This document shows, in pieces, positions 9,625-18,972 of a stretch of DNA of 64,000 bases (positions are counted from its first letter, which is position 1; each line of letters opens with the position of its first letter). The stretch comes from Pseudomonas fontis (GTDB lineage Bacteria > Pseudomonadota > Gammaproteobacteria > Pseudomonadales > Pseudomonadaceae). Both the position numbers and the translations under genes were made by a program. The stretch spans positions 53,825-117,824 of the forward strand of contig NZ_JAMDGY010000009.1 in assembly GCF_028656955.1 (NCBI RefSeq), given 5' to 3'. Below the pieces are notes generated by a model, which saw only the letters and a program-made list of their open reading frames with translations, was not told the origin of the DNA and did not search any database.

Positions 9625-9674
9625 TTGACAAACCCATGCGTCGTTTCCATAGTGGTGTAACGCAAACGTTTGCG
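9625..9674 (+). promoter_or_regulatory. rbs promoter and RbsR (LacI-type) operator
   Basis: TTGACA at 9625-9630, a 17-base spacer and CATAGT at 9648-9653 form a sigma70 promoter. The perfect palindrome CGCAAACGTTTGCG at 9661-9674, just past the expected start of transcription, has the central CG and AAACGTTT core typical of LacI-family operators. It should be the binding site of RbsR, encoded in the operon, with ribose as likely inducer. Confidence 0.85.
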
Positions 9675-9708
9675 ACCCGACAAAAATCATAAGATTCGGA
9701 GTAAACCC

Positions 9709-10665
9709 ATGACGCTGCCCTTCGCTGGACGCCTGCTGGCTGTTGCCATGCTCGCCTCGCTGTCTACCGCCTTGTCGTTCTCCCTTGCCCATGCCGACAC
9801 CGAAAAGCCCAAAGTGGGCCTGGTGATGAAGTCCCTGGCCAATGAGTTCTTCCTGACCATGGAAGATGGCGCCAAGGCCTATCAGAAAGCACACGCTGCC
9901 GATTTCGACCTGGTTTCCAACGGCATCAAGAACGAGTCCGATACCAGCGCACAGATCCAGATCGTCGAGCAGATGCTGGTGTCCGGGGTCAAGGCGCTGG
10001 TCATTGCCCCGGCAGACTCCAAGGCCTTGGTCCCGGTGATCAAGAAGGCCATGGACGCGGGTGTCACGGTGATCAACATCGACAACCGCCTCGATCCCGC
10101 CGTGCTCAAGAGCAAAAACCTCAGCGTACCGTTTGTAGGCCCGGACAACCGCAAGGGCGCTCGCCTGGTGGGTGAGTACCTGGCTGGCAAGCTGAGCGCA
10201 GGCGATCAGGTCGGCATCATCGAAGGGGTTTCGACCACCACCAACGCCCAGCAGCGCACGGCAGGCTTCAAGGATGCGATGGACGCTGCGCAGATGAAAA
10301 TCGTCTCGGTGCAGTCGGGCAACTGGGAAATCGACAAGGGCAACGCAGTGGCCTCGGCGATGCTCAATGCGCACCCGGACCTCAAGGCCCTGCTTGCCGG
10401 CAACGACAGCATGGCGCTTGGCGCAGTGTCGGCGGTACGTGCGGCAGGCAAGACCGGCAAGGTCCAGGTAGTGGGCTACGACAACATCAATGCGATCAAG
10501 CCGATGCTCAAGGACGGTCGCGTGCTCGCCACCGCCGACCAGTACGCCGCCAAGCAGGCGGTGTTCGGCATCGAGGCGGCGTTGAAGATGCTCAAGGGCG
10601 AGAAGCCTGAAGTGGATGCCGACAACGTCATCCAGACCCCGGTCGAACTGGTCACCCAACCGTAG
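9709..10665 (+). CDS. rbsB: Ribose ABC transporter, periplasmic binding protein
   Basis: 318 residues; ATG 9709 follows CGGAG. A signal peptide ends near AHA (about residue 25), then a type-I periplasmic binding fold: KVGLVMKSLANEFF, the hinge and sugar-binding residues NIDNRLDP and GNDSMALGAV. It delivers ribose to RbsAC. First gene of the rbs operon, directly behind the operator. Confidence 0.94.
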   Translation: MTLPFAGRLLAVAMLASLSTALSFSLAHADTEKPKVGLVMKSLANEFFLTMEDGAKAYQKAHAADFDLVSNGIKNESDTSAQIQIVEQMLVSGVKALVIAPADSKALVPVIKKAMDAGVTVINIDNRLDPAVLKSKNLSVPFVGPDNRKGARLVGEYLAGKLSAGDQVGIIEGVSTTTNAQQRTAGFKDAMDAAQMKIVSVQSGNWEIDKGNAVASAMLNAHPDLKALLAGNDSMALGAVSAVRAAGKTGKVQVVGYDNINAIKPMLKDGRVLATADQYAAKQAVFGIEAALKMLKGEKPEVDADNVIQTPVELVTQP

Positions 10666-10715
10666 TCAGTCGTCGGTTGCCTGCCCCTTGCGGGCAGGCG
10701 CCAGGAGAATGCGTT

Positions 10716-12266
10716 ATGTCAGCGACTGCAGAGGTCGTGCTGTCGGTCAGCGGGATTGGCAAGACCTACGCCCAGCCCGTGCTCGGCGACATCGACCTGA
10801 CCTTGTTGCGCGGTGAAGTGCTGGCACTTACCGGCGAGAACGGCGCCGGCAAGAGCACCTTGTCGAAGATCATTGGCGGCCTGGAAGTGCCGACCACTGG
10901 CCAGATGCATTTCCATGGGCAGGCCTACCAGCCCGGCAGCCGCACCGGCGCCGAACGTCTCGGTGTGCGCATGGTGATGCAGGAGCTGAACCTGCTGCCC
11001 ACCCTGACCGTGGCCGAGAACCTGTTTTTCGACAACCTGCCCAGCCGTGGCGGCTGGATCAGCCGCAAGCGTCTGCGCCAACTGGCCGAAGCAGCCATGG
11101 CGCAAGTTGGGCTGGAAGCCATCGACCCGGACACCCCGGTAGGGGAGTTGGGTATCGGTCATCAGCAGATGGTCGAGATTGCCCGCAACCTGATCGGCGA
11201 CTGCCATGTGCTGATCCTCGACGAGCCCACCGCGATGCTCACGGCGCGTGAGGTCGAGTTGCTGTTCACCCAGATCGAGCGCTTGCAACAGCGTGGCGTG
11301 TCGATCGTGTACATCTCCCATCGCCTGGAAGAGCTCAAGCGCATCGCCCAGCGCATTGCCGTGCTGCGCGACGGCAAGCTGGTGTGCGTGGAGCCGATGG
11401 CGCGCTACAGCAGCGATCAGTTGGTCAACCTGATGGTCGGGCGCGAGCTGGGCGAGCATATCGACCTGGGTCGTCGGGTGATCGGTGAGCCGATTCTCAA
11501 GGTCACCGGCCTGGGCCGCTCGGACAAAGTCTGCGATGTGTCCTTTGCGGTACGCAGTGGTGAGATTTTCGGCATTTCCGGGCTGATCGGCGCCGGCCGG
11601 ACCGAGCTGCTGCGGTTGATCTACGGGGCCGACCAGGCGGACACCGGCACCATTGAACTGGGCAACCCCCTGCGCGTAATCAAGGTGTCTTCGCCGGTCG
11701 CGGCCGTGGGCCACGGTATCGCCCTGATTACCGAAGACCGCAAGGGCGAGGGCCTGCTGCTGACGCAGTCGATCAGCGCCAATATTGCCCTGGGCAACAT
11801 GCCGGCGGTCAGCCGCGCCGGCGTGGTCGATGCGGGTGCCGAGCGCGCCCTGGCCAACCGGCAGATCGAGGCGATGCGTATCCGCAGTTCCAGCCCCGAG
11901 CAATTGGTGGGCGAGCTCTCCGGCGGCAACCAGCAGAAAGTGGTGATCGGCCGCTGGCTGGAGCGTGATTGCGAGGTGCTGCTGTTCGATGAGCCAACCC
12001 GCGGCATCGACGTCGGTGCCAAGTTCGACATCTATGGGCTGCTCGCCGAGCTGGCTCGCCAGGGCAAGGCGCTGGTGGTGGTGTCCAGCGACCTGCGCGA
12101 ACTCATGCTGATCTGCGATCGGATTGGCGTGCTGTCGGCCGGGCGCCTGATCGACACCTTCGAGCGTGAGCACTGGACCCAGGACCAACTCTTGGCCGCA
12201 GCATTTGCCGGCTACCAGAAACGTGACGCGCTGCTGCACGAAGCGGCGCCCAGGAACCCTGCATGA
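10716..12266 (+). CDS. rbsA: Ribose ABC transporter, ATP-binding protein (tandem NBD)
   Basis: 516 residues with two nucleotide-binding halves. NBD1 has Walker A GENGAGKSTL (about 44), signature GELGIGHQQM and Walker B VLILDEPTAML. NBD2 has the degenerate Walker A GLIGAGRTELL (about 292), signature LSGGNQQKVV and Walker B LLFDEPTRGIDVG. This asymmetry is normal for CUT2 sugar importers. The stop overlaps the rbsC start by four bases (ATGA), so translation is coupled. Confidence 0.96.
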   Translation: MSATAEVVLSVSGIGKTYAQPVLGDIDLTLLRGEVLALTGENGAGKSTLSKIIGGLEVPTTGQMHFHGQAYQPGSRTGAERLGVRMVMQELNLLPTLTVAENLFFDNLPSRGGWISRKRLRQLAEAAMAQVGLEAIDPDTPVGELGIGHQQMVEIARNLIGDCHVLILDEPTAMLTAREVELLFTQIERLQQRGVSIVYISHRLEELKRIAQRIAVLRDGKLVCVEPMARYSSDQLVNLMVGRELGEHIDLGRRVIGEPILKVTGLGRSDKVCDVSFAVRSGEIFGISGLIGAGRTELLRLIYGADQADTGTIELGNPLRVIKVSSPVAAVGHGIALITEDRKGEGLLLTQSISANIALGNMPAVSRAGVVDAGAERALANRQIEAMRIRSSSPEQLVGELSGGNQQKVVIGRWLERDCEVLLFDEPTRGIDVGAKFDIYGLLAELARQGKALVVVSSDLRELMLICDRIGVLSAGRLIDTFEREHWTQDQLLAAAFAGYQKRDALLHEAAPRNPA

Positions 12267-13255
12267 AGACTTCCCCAATGGACACCCCGGCACCTGCCGG
12301 CAAGCGCAGCGGTACTTACCTCGGCCTGGGCACCTACCTTGGCCTGGCTGGCGCGTTGCTGGCGATGGTGGTGTTGTTCTCGCTGCTCAGCGACCACTTC
12401 CTGTCGTATGCGACCTTCAGCACCCTGGCCAACCAGATCCCCGACCTGATGGTGCTGGCGGTGGGCATGACCTTCGTGCTGATCATCGGCGGTATCGATC
12501 TGTCGGTCGGCTCGGTGCTGGCCTTGGCGGCCTCGGCAGTCAGCGTGGCGATCCTCGGCTGGGGCTGGAGCGTGTTGCCGGCCGCCTTGCTCGGCATGGG
12601 CTGTGCTGCGCTGGCCGGGACCATCACCGGTTCGATCACCGTGGCCTGGCGGATCCCCTCGTTCATCGTTTCCCTCGGTGTGCTGGAGATGGCCCGAGGC
12701 GTGGCCTACCAGATGACCGATTCGCGCACCGCGTACATCGGTGACGCCTTTGCCTGGCTGTCCAACCCATTGGCGTTCGGGGTGTCGCCGTCGTTCATCA
12801 TCGCCCTGCTGGTGATCATCGTCGCGCAACTGGTGCTGACCCGCAGCGTGTTCGGCCGCTACCTGATCGGCATCGGCACCAACGAAGAGGCCGTGCGCCT
12901 GGCCGGCATCGACCCGCGCCCGTACAAGATTCTGGTGTTCTCGCTGATGGGCCTGCTCGCCGGGCTGGCGGCACTGTTCCAGATTTCTCGCCTGGAGGCC
13001 GCCGACCCGAATGCCGGCTCCGGGCTCGAGCTGCAGGTCATCGCCGCCGTGGTGATTGGCGGCACCAGCCTGATGGGCGGGCGCGGCTCGGTCATCAGCA
13101 CGTTCTTTGGCGTACTGATCATTTCGGTCCTGGCTGCAGGGTTGGCGCAAATCGGCGCCTCCGAGCCGACCAAACGCATTATCACCGGGGCGGTCATCGT
13201 GATTGCCGTGGTTCTTGACACTTATCGTAGCCGGCGCGCCCGTCGGCGGAATTAA
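12263..13255 (+). CDS. rbsC: Ribose ABC transporter, permease
   Basis: 330 residues, largely hydrophobic, with about ten membrane segments and the CUT2 permease motif GGIDLSVGSVLALAA near residue 75. The usual C-terminal FFGVLIISVLAAGL helix and a short basic tail (RSRRARRRN) follow. It forms the inner-membrane channel for ribose with RbsA. Coupled to rbsA by ATGA; rbsR starts three bases after the stop. Confidence 0.96.
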   Translation: MKTSPMDTPAPAGKRSGTYLGLGTYLGLAGALLAMVVLFSLLSDHFLSYATFSTLANQIPDLMVLAVGMTFVLIIGGIDLSVGSVLALAASAVSVAILGWGWSVLPAALLGMGCAALAGTITGSITVAWRIPSFIVSLGVLEMARGVAYQMTDSRTAYIGDAFAWLSNPLAFGVSPSFIIALLVIIVAQLVLTRSVFGRYLIGIGTNEEAVRLAGIDPRPYKILVFSLMGLLAGLAALFQISRLEAADPNAGSGLELQVIAAVVIGGTSLMGGRGSVISTFFGVLIISVLAAGLAQIGASEPTKRIITGAVIVIAVVLDTYRSRRARRRN

Positions 13256-13257
13256 CT

Positions 13258-14280
13258 ATGGCAACCATCAAAGATGTCGCGGCGCTGGCGGGTATTTCCT
13301 ATACCACCGTGTCGCATGTGTTGAACAAGACCCGGCCGGTGAGCGAGCCGGTGCGGCTGAAGGTCGAGGCCGCGATTGCCCAGCTGGACTATGTACCCAG
13401 CGCCGTCGCCCGTTCGTTGAAGGCGCGCAGCACCGCTACCATCGGCCTGCTGGTGCCCAACAGCGTCAACCCGTACTTCGCCGAGCTGGCGCGGGGGATC
13501 GAGGACAGCTGCGAGCGTAATGGCTACTGCGTGATCCTGTGCAACTCCGACGACAACCCGCAAAAGCAGCGCAGCTACCTGCGCGTGCTGCTGGAAAAAC
13601 GCATCGACGGCCTGATCGTGGCCTCGGTGGGGGAGGATGGCGACCTGCTCGACAGTTTGGCCACCGTGCGCACGCCCATGGTCATTGTCGATCGGGCGCT
13701 GGAAGGGGTCGAGGCGGACCTGGTGCGTATCGATCACGAACAAGGTGCTTACCTGGCAACCCGGCATCTGCTGGAGTTGGGCCATCAGGACATCGCCTGC
13801 ATCAACGGCCCGGCGCAAACCAGCGTGGCGAAGATGCGCCTGGCCGGTTTCCAGCGCGCCCTGGCCGAGGCGGGCGTGAGCTTGCGCGAAGGGCGTGTGG
13901 TCGATAGCGACTTCACCAGCCTGGGTGGCTACGGCGCGGCGGCGCAGTTGCTGGAGCACGAGCGGCCGACGGCAATCTTTGCCGCCAACGACATGATCGG
14001 CATCGGCGTGCTGCGTGCGGCGGCCGAGCGCAATATCTGCGTGCCGGGCGAGCTGTCGGTGATCGGCTTTGACGATATCCAGATCAGCCAGTACGTCTTC
14101 CCGGCGCTGACGACGGTCGGCCAGTCGATTCGCGACCTGGGCGAACGTGCCGCCGAGTTGTTGTTGCGGCGTATCGCCGAGCCGCTGCGCAGCGCGGCGG
14201 AACACTGCATCGTTGCGCCGAGCATCGTATTGCGCGAGTCCACCGGGCCACGCCCGGACCTCTTCAATGATTACCGCTGA
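13258..14280 (+). CDS. rbsR: LacI-family repressor of the ribose operon
   Basis: 340 residues. The N-terminal LacI HTH reads TIKDVAALAGISYTTVSHVL, followed by the hinge helix PSAVARSLKARS and a periplasmic-binding-protein-like effector domain (VIVDRALEG, FAANDMIGIGV, GFDDIQISQYV). Lying inside the operon it probably represses at 9661-9674, it should be autoregulated. It starts 2 bp after rbsC. Confidence 0.93.
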   Translation: MATIKDVAALAGISYTTVSHVLNKTRPVSEPVRLKVEAAIAQLDYVPSAVARSLKARSTATIGLLVPNSVNPYFAELARGIEDSCERNGYCVILCNSDDNPQKQRSYLRVLLEKRIDGLIVASVGEDGDLLDSLATVRTPMVIVDRALEGVEADLVRIDHEQGAYLATRHLLELGHQDIACINGPAQTSVAKMRLAGFQRALAEAGVSLREGRVVDSDFTSLGGYGAAAQLLEHERPTAIFAANDMIGIGVLRAAAERNICVPGELSVIGFDDIQISQYVFPALTTVGQSIRDLGERAAELLLRRIAEPLRSAAEHCIVAPSIVLRESTGPRPDLFNDYR

Positions 14281-14292
14281 GACGGGGCAAGC

Positions 14293-15213
14293 ATGCAAGC
14301 GAACGTAGTGGTGGTAGGCAGCCTGAACATGGACCTGGTGACCCGGGCGCAGCGCCTGCCCCAGGCTGGGGAAACGCTGGCCGGCGAGTCGTTCTTCACC
14401 GTGCCGGGTGGCAAGGGCGCCAACCAGGCGGTGGCGGCGGCGCGGCTGGGCGCGCAGGTGGCGATGGTCGGTTGCGTGGGGGCCGATGCCTATGGCCAGC
14501 AACTGCGCGACGCGCTGCTGGGTGAGGGCATCGATTGCCAGGCGGTGGCGATTGCCGAGGGCGTGTCCAGCGGTGTCGCACTGATCGTGGTGGACGCCAG
14601 CAGCCAGAACGCCATCGTGATAGTCGCGGGTGGCAACGGGCAGTTGTCGCCGGCTTCGGTGATGCGCTTCGATGCCTTGCTGCAGAGCGCCGAAGTGATC
14701 ATCTGCCAGTTGGAAGTGCCCGCAGAAACGGTTGAATACACCCTGGCGCGCGGCCACGCGCTGGGCAAGACGGTCATCCTCAACCCGGCACCGGCGACCG
14801 GGCCTTTGCCTGCGCACTGGTTTGGCCATATCGATTACCTGATCCCCAACGAAAGCGAGGCGGCCGCGCTGACCGGGCTGCCGGTCAATGACCTGGCGTC
14901 TGCCAAGGTGGCGGCGACCCACCTCCTGGCCCTGGGTGTTGGCAAGGTCATCGTCACCCTGGGTGCCCAGGGCGCGGTGTTTGCCGATGGCACAGGTTTC
15001 GAACATTTCGCCGCACCCGTGGTGCAGCCGCTGGATACCACGGCGGCGGGGGATACCTTCGTCGGCGGGTTTGCCGCGATGCTGGCACGTGGCGAAGGGG
15101 TGCGCGAGGCGATTGCCTTTGGTCAGCAAGCTGCTGCCATTTCGGTCACCCGCGCAGGTGCCCAGCCATCGATTCCGTATTTGCTTGAAGTCCAGACTGT
15201 GGTGACCGCATGA
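14293..15213 (+). CDS. rbsK: Ribokinase
   Basis: 306 residues of the PfkB family: sugar-binding motif [16 protein letters not shown] near residue 42 and the ATP-binding/catalytic signature [15 protein letters not shown] near residue 250, including the catalytic Asp. It phosphorylates ribose to ribose 5-phosphate after import. ATG 14293 is 12 bp after rbsR; its TGA overlaps the rbsD ATG. Confidence 0.96.
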   Translation: MQANVVVVGSLNMDLVTRAQRLPQAGETLAGESFFTVPGGKGANQAVAAARLGAQVAMVGCVGADAYGQQLRDALLGEGIDCQAVAIAEGVSSGVALIVVDASSQNAIVIVAGGNGQLSPASVMRFDALLQSAEVIICQLEVPAETVEYTLARGHALGKTVILNPAPATGPLPAHWFGHIDYLIPNESEAAALTGLPVNDLASAKVAATHLLALGVGKVIVTLGAQGAVFADGTGFEHFAAPVVQPLDTTAAGDTFVGGFAAMLARGEGVREAIAFGQQAAAISVTRAGAQPSIPYLLEVQTVVTA

Positions 15214-15614
15214 AGAAAACCCCCTTGCTCAATATCGCCTTGTCGCGGCTGATTGCCTCGCTGGGGCACGGCGATATCCTGCTGATCGGTGATGCCGGGC
15301 TCCCGGTGCCTACCGGCGTTGAGTTGATCGATCTGGCGTTGACGCCGGGTATTCCAGATTTCGCCAGCACCCTGCAAACGGTGCTCGCCGAGATGCAGGT
15401 CGAAAGCCATGTGCTGGCCGACGAAACGCTGCTGCACCAACCGCCTGCACTGCCACTGATCGAGCAGTTGAATGCCCAGGGTGAACTGGGTGCGCGACGG
15501 CTGATGAGTCACGAGGAGTTCAAGCAACTCAGCCGCTGGGCCAAGGCGATCGTCCGCACGGGTGAATGCCAGCCGTACAGCAATATTGCCCTGGTTGCCG
15601 GGGTCACTTTCTGA
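15210..15614 (+). CDS. rbsD: D-ribose pyranase
   Basis: 134 residues, full length for the family, with the active-site region [18 protein letters not shown] near residues 16-33 and C-terminal [10 protein letters not shown]. It interconverts beta-pyranose and beta-furanose ribose, supplying the furanose form to ribokinase. Coupled to rbsK by ATGA. Confidence 0.95.
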   Translation: MKKTPLLNIALSRLIASLGHGDILLIGDAGLPVPTGVELIDLALTPGIPDFASTLQTVLAEMQVESHVLADETLLHQPPALPLIEQLNAQGELGARRLMSHEEFKQLSRWAKAIVRTGECQPYSNIALVAGVTF

Positions 15615-15645
15615 AATCCTTCTCTGCTTGCACAAGGAGTGCCTG

Positions 15646-16671
15646 ATGTCTGTTGTTGCCAAAAAAGCCAAACGTTTGCTACGAGGTGTTTTGTTGATGT
15701 CCGCCCTGACTGCTGCTGTTGCCCAGGCTGCGCCGCGTGACCTGATCATCGACACCGACCCGGGTGCGGATGATGTGGTGGCCTTGCTGTTCGCCCTGGC
15801 GTCGCCGGAAGAACTGAAGGTTCGCGCGATTACCACGGTCGCCGGCAACGTGCGTCTCGACAAGACCTCGCGCAATGCCCGCCTGGCCCGTGAGTGGGCC
15901 GGGCGCGAAGACGTGCCGGTGTACGCCGGTGCGCCGAAGCCGCTGCTGCGCACGCCGATCTACGCAGCGAATATCCATGGGGAGGAGGGCTTGCCGGGCA
16001 TTCCGGTGCATGAGCCGAAGAAGGGGCTGGCGCAAGGTAATGCGGTGCAGTACCTGATCGATACGCTGAGCAAGGCCGAGCCGCACAGCATCACTATTGC
16101 CATGCTTGGCCCGCAGACCAACCTGGCGTTGGCGCTGATCCAGGCGCCGGAGATCGTCAACGGCATCAAGGAAGTGGTGGTGATGGGCGGCGCGCACTTC
16201 AATGGCGGCAATATCACGCCGGTGGCCGAGTTCAACCTGTTCGCCGACCCGCAGGCGGCAGAAGTGGTGCTCAAGAGCGGTGTGAAACTGACCTACCTGC
16301 CGCTGGATGTGACGCACAAAGTGCTGACCAGCGAGGCGCGCCTCAAGCAGATCGCCGCGTTGAACAACAATGCCGGCAAGCTGGTGGTCGATATCCTCAA
16401 TGCCTATGTCAAAGCCGACATGGAGCACTACGGTTTGCCGGGTGGGCCGGTGCATGACGCCAGCGTGATCGCCTACCTGCTCAAGCCGGAACTGTTCAGC
16501 GGCCGCCAGGTAAATATGGTGGTCGACAGCCGCGAAGGGCCGACCTTCGGGCAGACGGTGGCAGATTGGTACAACACGCTGGAGCAGCCGGCCAATGTCA
16601 CGTGGATCGACAGCGGCGATGCCCAGGGCTTCTTCGATTTGCTCAGCAGCCGCCTGGCGCGCTTGAAGTAA
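15646..16671 (+). CDS. Exported inosine-uridine preferring nucleoside hydrolase
   Basis: 341 residues. ATG 15646 after AAGGAG gives a signal peptide (cleavage near VAQAA, about 25). The IUNH Ca-binding motif LIIDTDPGADDVVALLFAL follows near residue 30, with NGGNITPVAEFNLFADPQAA and the C-terminal catalytic VHDASVIAYL. The enzyme hydrolyses nucleosides to base plus ribose. Its signal peptide and place at the end of the rbs operon indicate that it releases ribose in the periplasm for RbsB, linking nucleoside salvage to ribose uptake. Start chosen by ribosome site and signal peptide. Confidence 0.92.
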   Translation: MSVVAKKAKRLLRGVLLMSALTAAVAQAAPRDLIIDTDPGADDVVALLFALASPEELKVRAITTVAGNVRLDKTSRNARLAREWAGREDVPVYAGAPKPLLRTPIYAANIHGEEGLPGIPVHEPKKGLAQGNAVQYLIDTLSKAEPHSITIAMLGPQTNLALALIQAPEIVNGIKEVVVMGGAHFNGGNITPVAEFNLFADPQAAEVVLKSGVKLTYLPLDVTHKVLTSEARLKQIAALNNNAGKLVVDILNAYVKADMEHYGLPGGPVHDASVIAYLLKPELFSGRQVNMVVDSREGPTFGQTVADWYNTLEQPANVTWIDSGDAQGFFDLLSSRLARLK

Positions 16672-16677
16672 GGCGTT

Positions 16678-16875
16678 TCAAGCGGGCGTCGAATGCTCGT
16701 GGCTAAAACGCTCAAAGACCTGGTCGATGAAGCTGCGTGCAGCGTCGCTGCCCAGGTCCTTGACCAGCAGGTCGACGGCGATGAGGATCAGTTCTTCCGG
16801 GGTGCCGGGGCTGTAGGCGCTCTGGCCTTCGGGCCATTTGACCTTGATATCGGCATCGATGTGATGGGTTGTCAT
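16678..16875 (-). CDS. Small conserved hypothetical protein
   Basis: 65 residues, convergent with the nucleoside hydrolase (6 bp between stops). The N-terminus is polar (TTHHIDADIKVKWPEGQS), followed by an amphipathic helical stretch EELILIAVDLLVKDLG. No signal peptide or known domain. Ribosome site weak. Supported mainly by fit to the gene gap. Confidence 0.6.
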   Translation of the reverse strand: MTTHHIDADIKVKWPEGQSAYSPGTPEELILIAVDLLVKDLGSDAARSFIDQVFERFSHEHSTPA

Positions 16876-17012
16876 GGGAGTTCTCGAGTCGGAAATGCGC
16901 GTGCGCCGCTAGCTGCAAGTTAACCATGCCGGCCCGCAAAGGGCACTGCTACTTAGGCATAAGCGCGGGGTCGTGGCAAACTAACGGTGTTTTGAACTGC
17001 CAGGATGCCGAC

Positions 17013-17315
17013 GTGCGCATTGATCTGAACGACCCCCAGCAACTCACCCTCGACAATGTTCGCCTGCTGTTGGCCAGTGCCAGTGGTGGTGTGCACAACC
17101 AACTGCGCGTCAATCGGGCCGGAGAGGCATGGTTGTCCCAGGTGGTCGGCGGGCGGGAAATCGACGGCTTGCTGTTTCGTCTGGAAACCTGGGCGGCGGG
17201 TTCCGGCTGCGTGGGTGAAGTGGCGGCCGCGGATGAGCGCTGGGTGCTTCAGGTGTTCAATGTGCTGAAGAACAATTGGCCCACGCCAGCCAGTGATTAC
17301 ATCGACATGTACTGA
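17013..17315 (+). CDS. Hypothetical protein, about 100 residues
   Basis: GTG 17013 is preceded by CAGGA and gives VRIDLNDPQQLTLDNVRLLL. The reading frame extends further upstream but without a better start. The composition looks like a folded alpha/beta protein (VNRAGEAWLSQVVGG, LFRLETWAAG). No family recognised. The opposite strand is also open (16953-17324) but has a weaker coding look. Confidence 0.65.
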   Translation: MRIDLNDPQQLTLDNVRLLLASASGGVHNQLRVNRAGEAWLSQVVGGREIDGLLFRLETWAAGSGCVGEVAAADERWVLQVFNVLKNNWPTPASDYIDMY

Positions 17316-17445
17316 GTTGTGCAAAATCCGGTCACGATTGCGGGTTCCCCTTCGAATGGGGGCTCAGGCAGACTGGGTCGTTTTGCAACGAATTGCGTTA
17401 GAGGCTGTCGCATAAGGCAGCATTCCAGTCTTTGAAGGAGGATTC

Positions 17446-17766
17446 ATGTTCCGCACGCGTGCATCATTGGTAAGCCTGTTGGCTGTCGCTGTTCTGGCGG
17501 GTTGCAGTACGGGCGGCGGTAGTGCCTCGAAGGCGCCGGAGGCTGCGGCGAGCAGTTCGGATGGTCGTTGTGATGCGGCCGGTGCGGCCTTTGCGGTTGG
17601 CAAGCCGGCATCGCCAGCAGTGCTTGAGCAGGCGCGCAAGGCGAGCGGGGCGCAAATCGCCCGTGTGCTCAAGCCGCACGACGTGATGACCCTGGAGTAC
17701 CGCTCGGAACGCTTGAACCTGAATGCGGATGACAAAGGTGTGGTAACCCGTGTGAACTGCGGTTAA
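17446..17766 (+). CDS. I78-family peptidase inhibitor lipoprotein
   Basis: 106 residues; a strong GAAGGAGG ribosome site. The lipobox VLAGC (about 20) is followed by a Ser/Ala-rich linker and an I78 inhibitor domain: GRCDAAGAAF, QARKASGAQIARVL, the basic-hydrophobic YRSERLNL near residue 87 and the closing NCG Cys. The two Cys of the domain probably form a disulfide. Predicted periplasmic inhibitor of serine proteases; function by family only. Confidence 0.85.
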   Translation: MFRTRASLVSLLAVAVLAGCSTGGGSASKAPEAAASSSDGRCDAAGAAFAVGKPASPAVLEQARKASGAQIARVLKPHDVMTLEYRSERLNLNADDKGVVTRVNCG

Positions 17767-17773
17767 CGCTTCT

Positions 17774-17853
17774 CTGTGGGAGTCGGCCTTGCCGGCGATT
17801 GGGTCAGCCTGTGATTAGGGGTGGGCCATCGCTGGCAAGGCCAGCTCCCACAG
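17774..17853. repeat. Diverged REP-type inverted pair
   Basis: Arms at about 17774-17803 and 17826-17853 are inverted copies of the same REP core seen at 5624-5701, with a few mismatches. They lie between two convergent genes. Confidence 0.75.
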
Positions 17854-17886
17854 GAATCACAGGTACAGGGCCCGGCAAGCGCCCAC

Positions 17887-17917
17887 AAAAAAACCCGTCA
17901 CATGGACGGGTTTTTTT
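17887..17917. terminator. Bidirectional Rho-independent terminator
   Basis: Stem CCCGTC/GACGGG (17894-17899, 17905-17910), five-base loop, A7 on the left and T7 on the right. It serves the minus-strand cold-shock gene, whose stop is 14 bp away, and could stop plus-strand transcripts too. Confidence 0.92.
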
Positions 17918-17930
17918 ATTCGACTAGAGC

Positions 17931-18143
17931 TTACTCTGGACGAACTTGTGCAGCCTGCATGCCCTTCTGGCCTTTCTCGGCAACGAAGGAAACAGTCTGG
18001 CCTTCTTTCAGACTCTTGAAGCCGTCGGATTCGATGGCCTTGAAGTGTACGAACAGGTCGTCGCCGCCACCTTGTGGAGTGATGAAGCCGAAGCCTTTTT
18101 CATCGTTGAACCATTTGACGGTGCCGGTTTGGCGATTGGACAT
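17931..18143 (-). CDS. Cold-shock domain protein (CspA family)
   Basis: 70 residues from ATG 18143, preceded by GGAGA; an upstream in-frame ATG at 18164 lacks support. The single CSD contains RNP1 KGFGFI and RNP2 LFVHF plus TGTVKWFN. It is a single-stranded nucleic acid chaperone. The gene has an upstream untranslated stretch and a strong terminator, as usual for csp genes. Confidence 0.96.
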   Translation of the reverse strand: MSNRQTGTVKWFNDEKGFGFITPQGGGDDLFVHFKAIESDGFKSLKEGQTVSFVAEKGQKGMQAAQVRPE

Positions 18144-18293
18144 GGGTGTATCTCCAGGAAACATGATTTTTTCGGTAGTGCGGTGTCGCCGAGGCCAACA
18201 AGGTGCACTCGGACATCATAGTCTAATTCTGCGCCCTGGGTAGGTTTTACCTTGGCTGAATGCTGATCTGGGGCAAATTAGATGCATTTCTGG

Positions 18294-18605
18294 CTATTTT
18301 TTAGGCGCACAGGCTGCTGTAACTGCTTGTTGTGCCTTCATAATCAGCTCATCTGAAGGCTTTGGGCCATCAAGTTGCTGAATCTGCTCAGTGGTAAAGT
18401 TTTTCTCAAGCGCATCGGCGCCGCACTTGCAGTGGGTATTGGCTATCGATGAGGTGACACCTTTTTGCTGGCTGGCAGCCGCAATGCACTTGTCCATATA
18501 GGCACCTTTGGCGGCACTGCCGCCTGGCCATGCGCCTGCGTTGGCAGTTAAAGGCAGCAGCAGGGCGCTGGTGGCAGCCAGGGCCAGAAGAGACTGAAGT
18601 CGCAT
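18294..18605 (-). CDS. Small secreted Cys-containing protein, unknown function
   Basis: 103 residues from ATG 18605 after AAGGAG. A signal peptide ends at TANAGA (about 24). The mature part has four cysteines (DKC, HCKC, AACAPKK) that may form two disulfides or bind a ligand, and an amphipathic helix EKNFTTEQIQQL. No family recognised; predicted periplasmic. Confidence 0.78.
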   Translation of the reverse strand: MRLQSLLALAATSALLLPLTANAGAWPGGSAAKGAYMDKCIAAASQQKGVTSSIANTHCKCGADALEKNFTTEQIQQLDGPKPSDELIMKAQQAVTAACAPKK

Positions 18606-18972
18606 AACCACACACTCCTTGGGTTTGACGGTCCTCATCAAGAGTAGGACGCTTCAGAAACTCTGAGAGGGAAAATTCCCTGTGAGTTCATTTCCTCGGG
18701 CGATTTCCAACTATTTATAGCTGCCATGCGTCTGCGCGGCCGTTTGTCCGAATGCTTTGTGCTAGCATGCTGCGCTCTGGGTGTAGACGTGCTTGTTGCC
18801 GCTACGCCTTTGTTTTTTCTATCCAGTCACTCTGGTTCGTTCCCTGGCAGGCCCTTGGGCTTCTGCCACTGTGAGGCAGGCTTTCCGTCGGAAAGACAGG
18901 GGCGAATCTTGTACTGGCTCATCCCAACCCACGTGACCTTTGGTAGGGGTCACCACTAGGAGAGGAGGCGCC
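18606..18972 (+). other. thrS upstream region
   Basis: 367 bases without a convincing gene. It must hold the thrS promoter and leader. A small hairpin CTTTCC-GTC-GGAAAG lies at 18881-18895. A 77-codon open frame at 18726-18959 lacks a ribosome site and looks non-coding. Confidence 0.5.

Noticed and set aside
18881..18895. thrS operator mimicking tRNA-Thr anticodon arm
   Set aside because: The small hairpin has only a 3-base loop and does not reproduce an anticodon stem-loop.
18726..18959. 77-codon frame upstream of thrS
   Set aside because: No ribosome site, odd composition; more likely the thrS leader.
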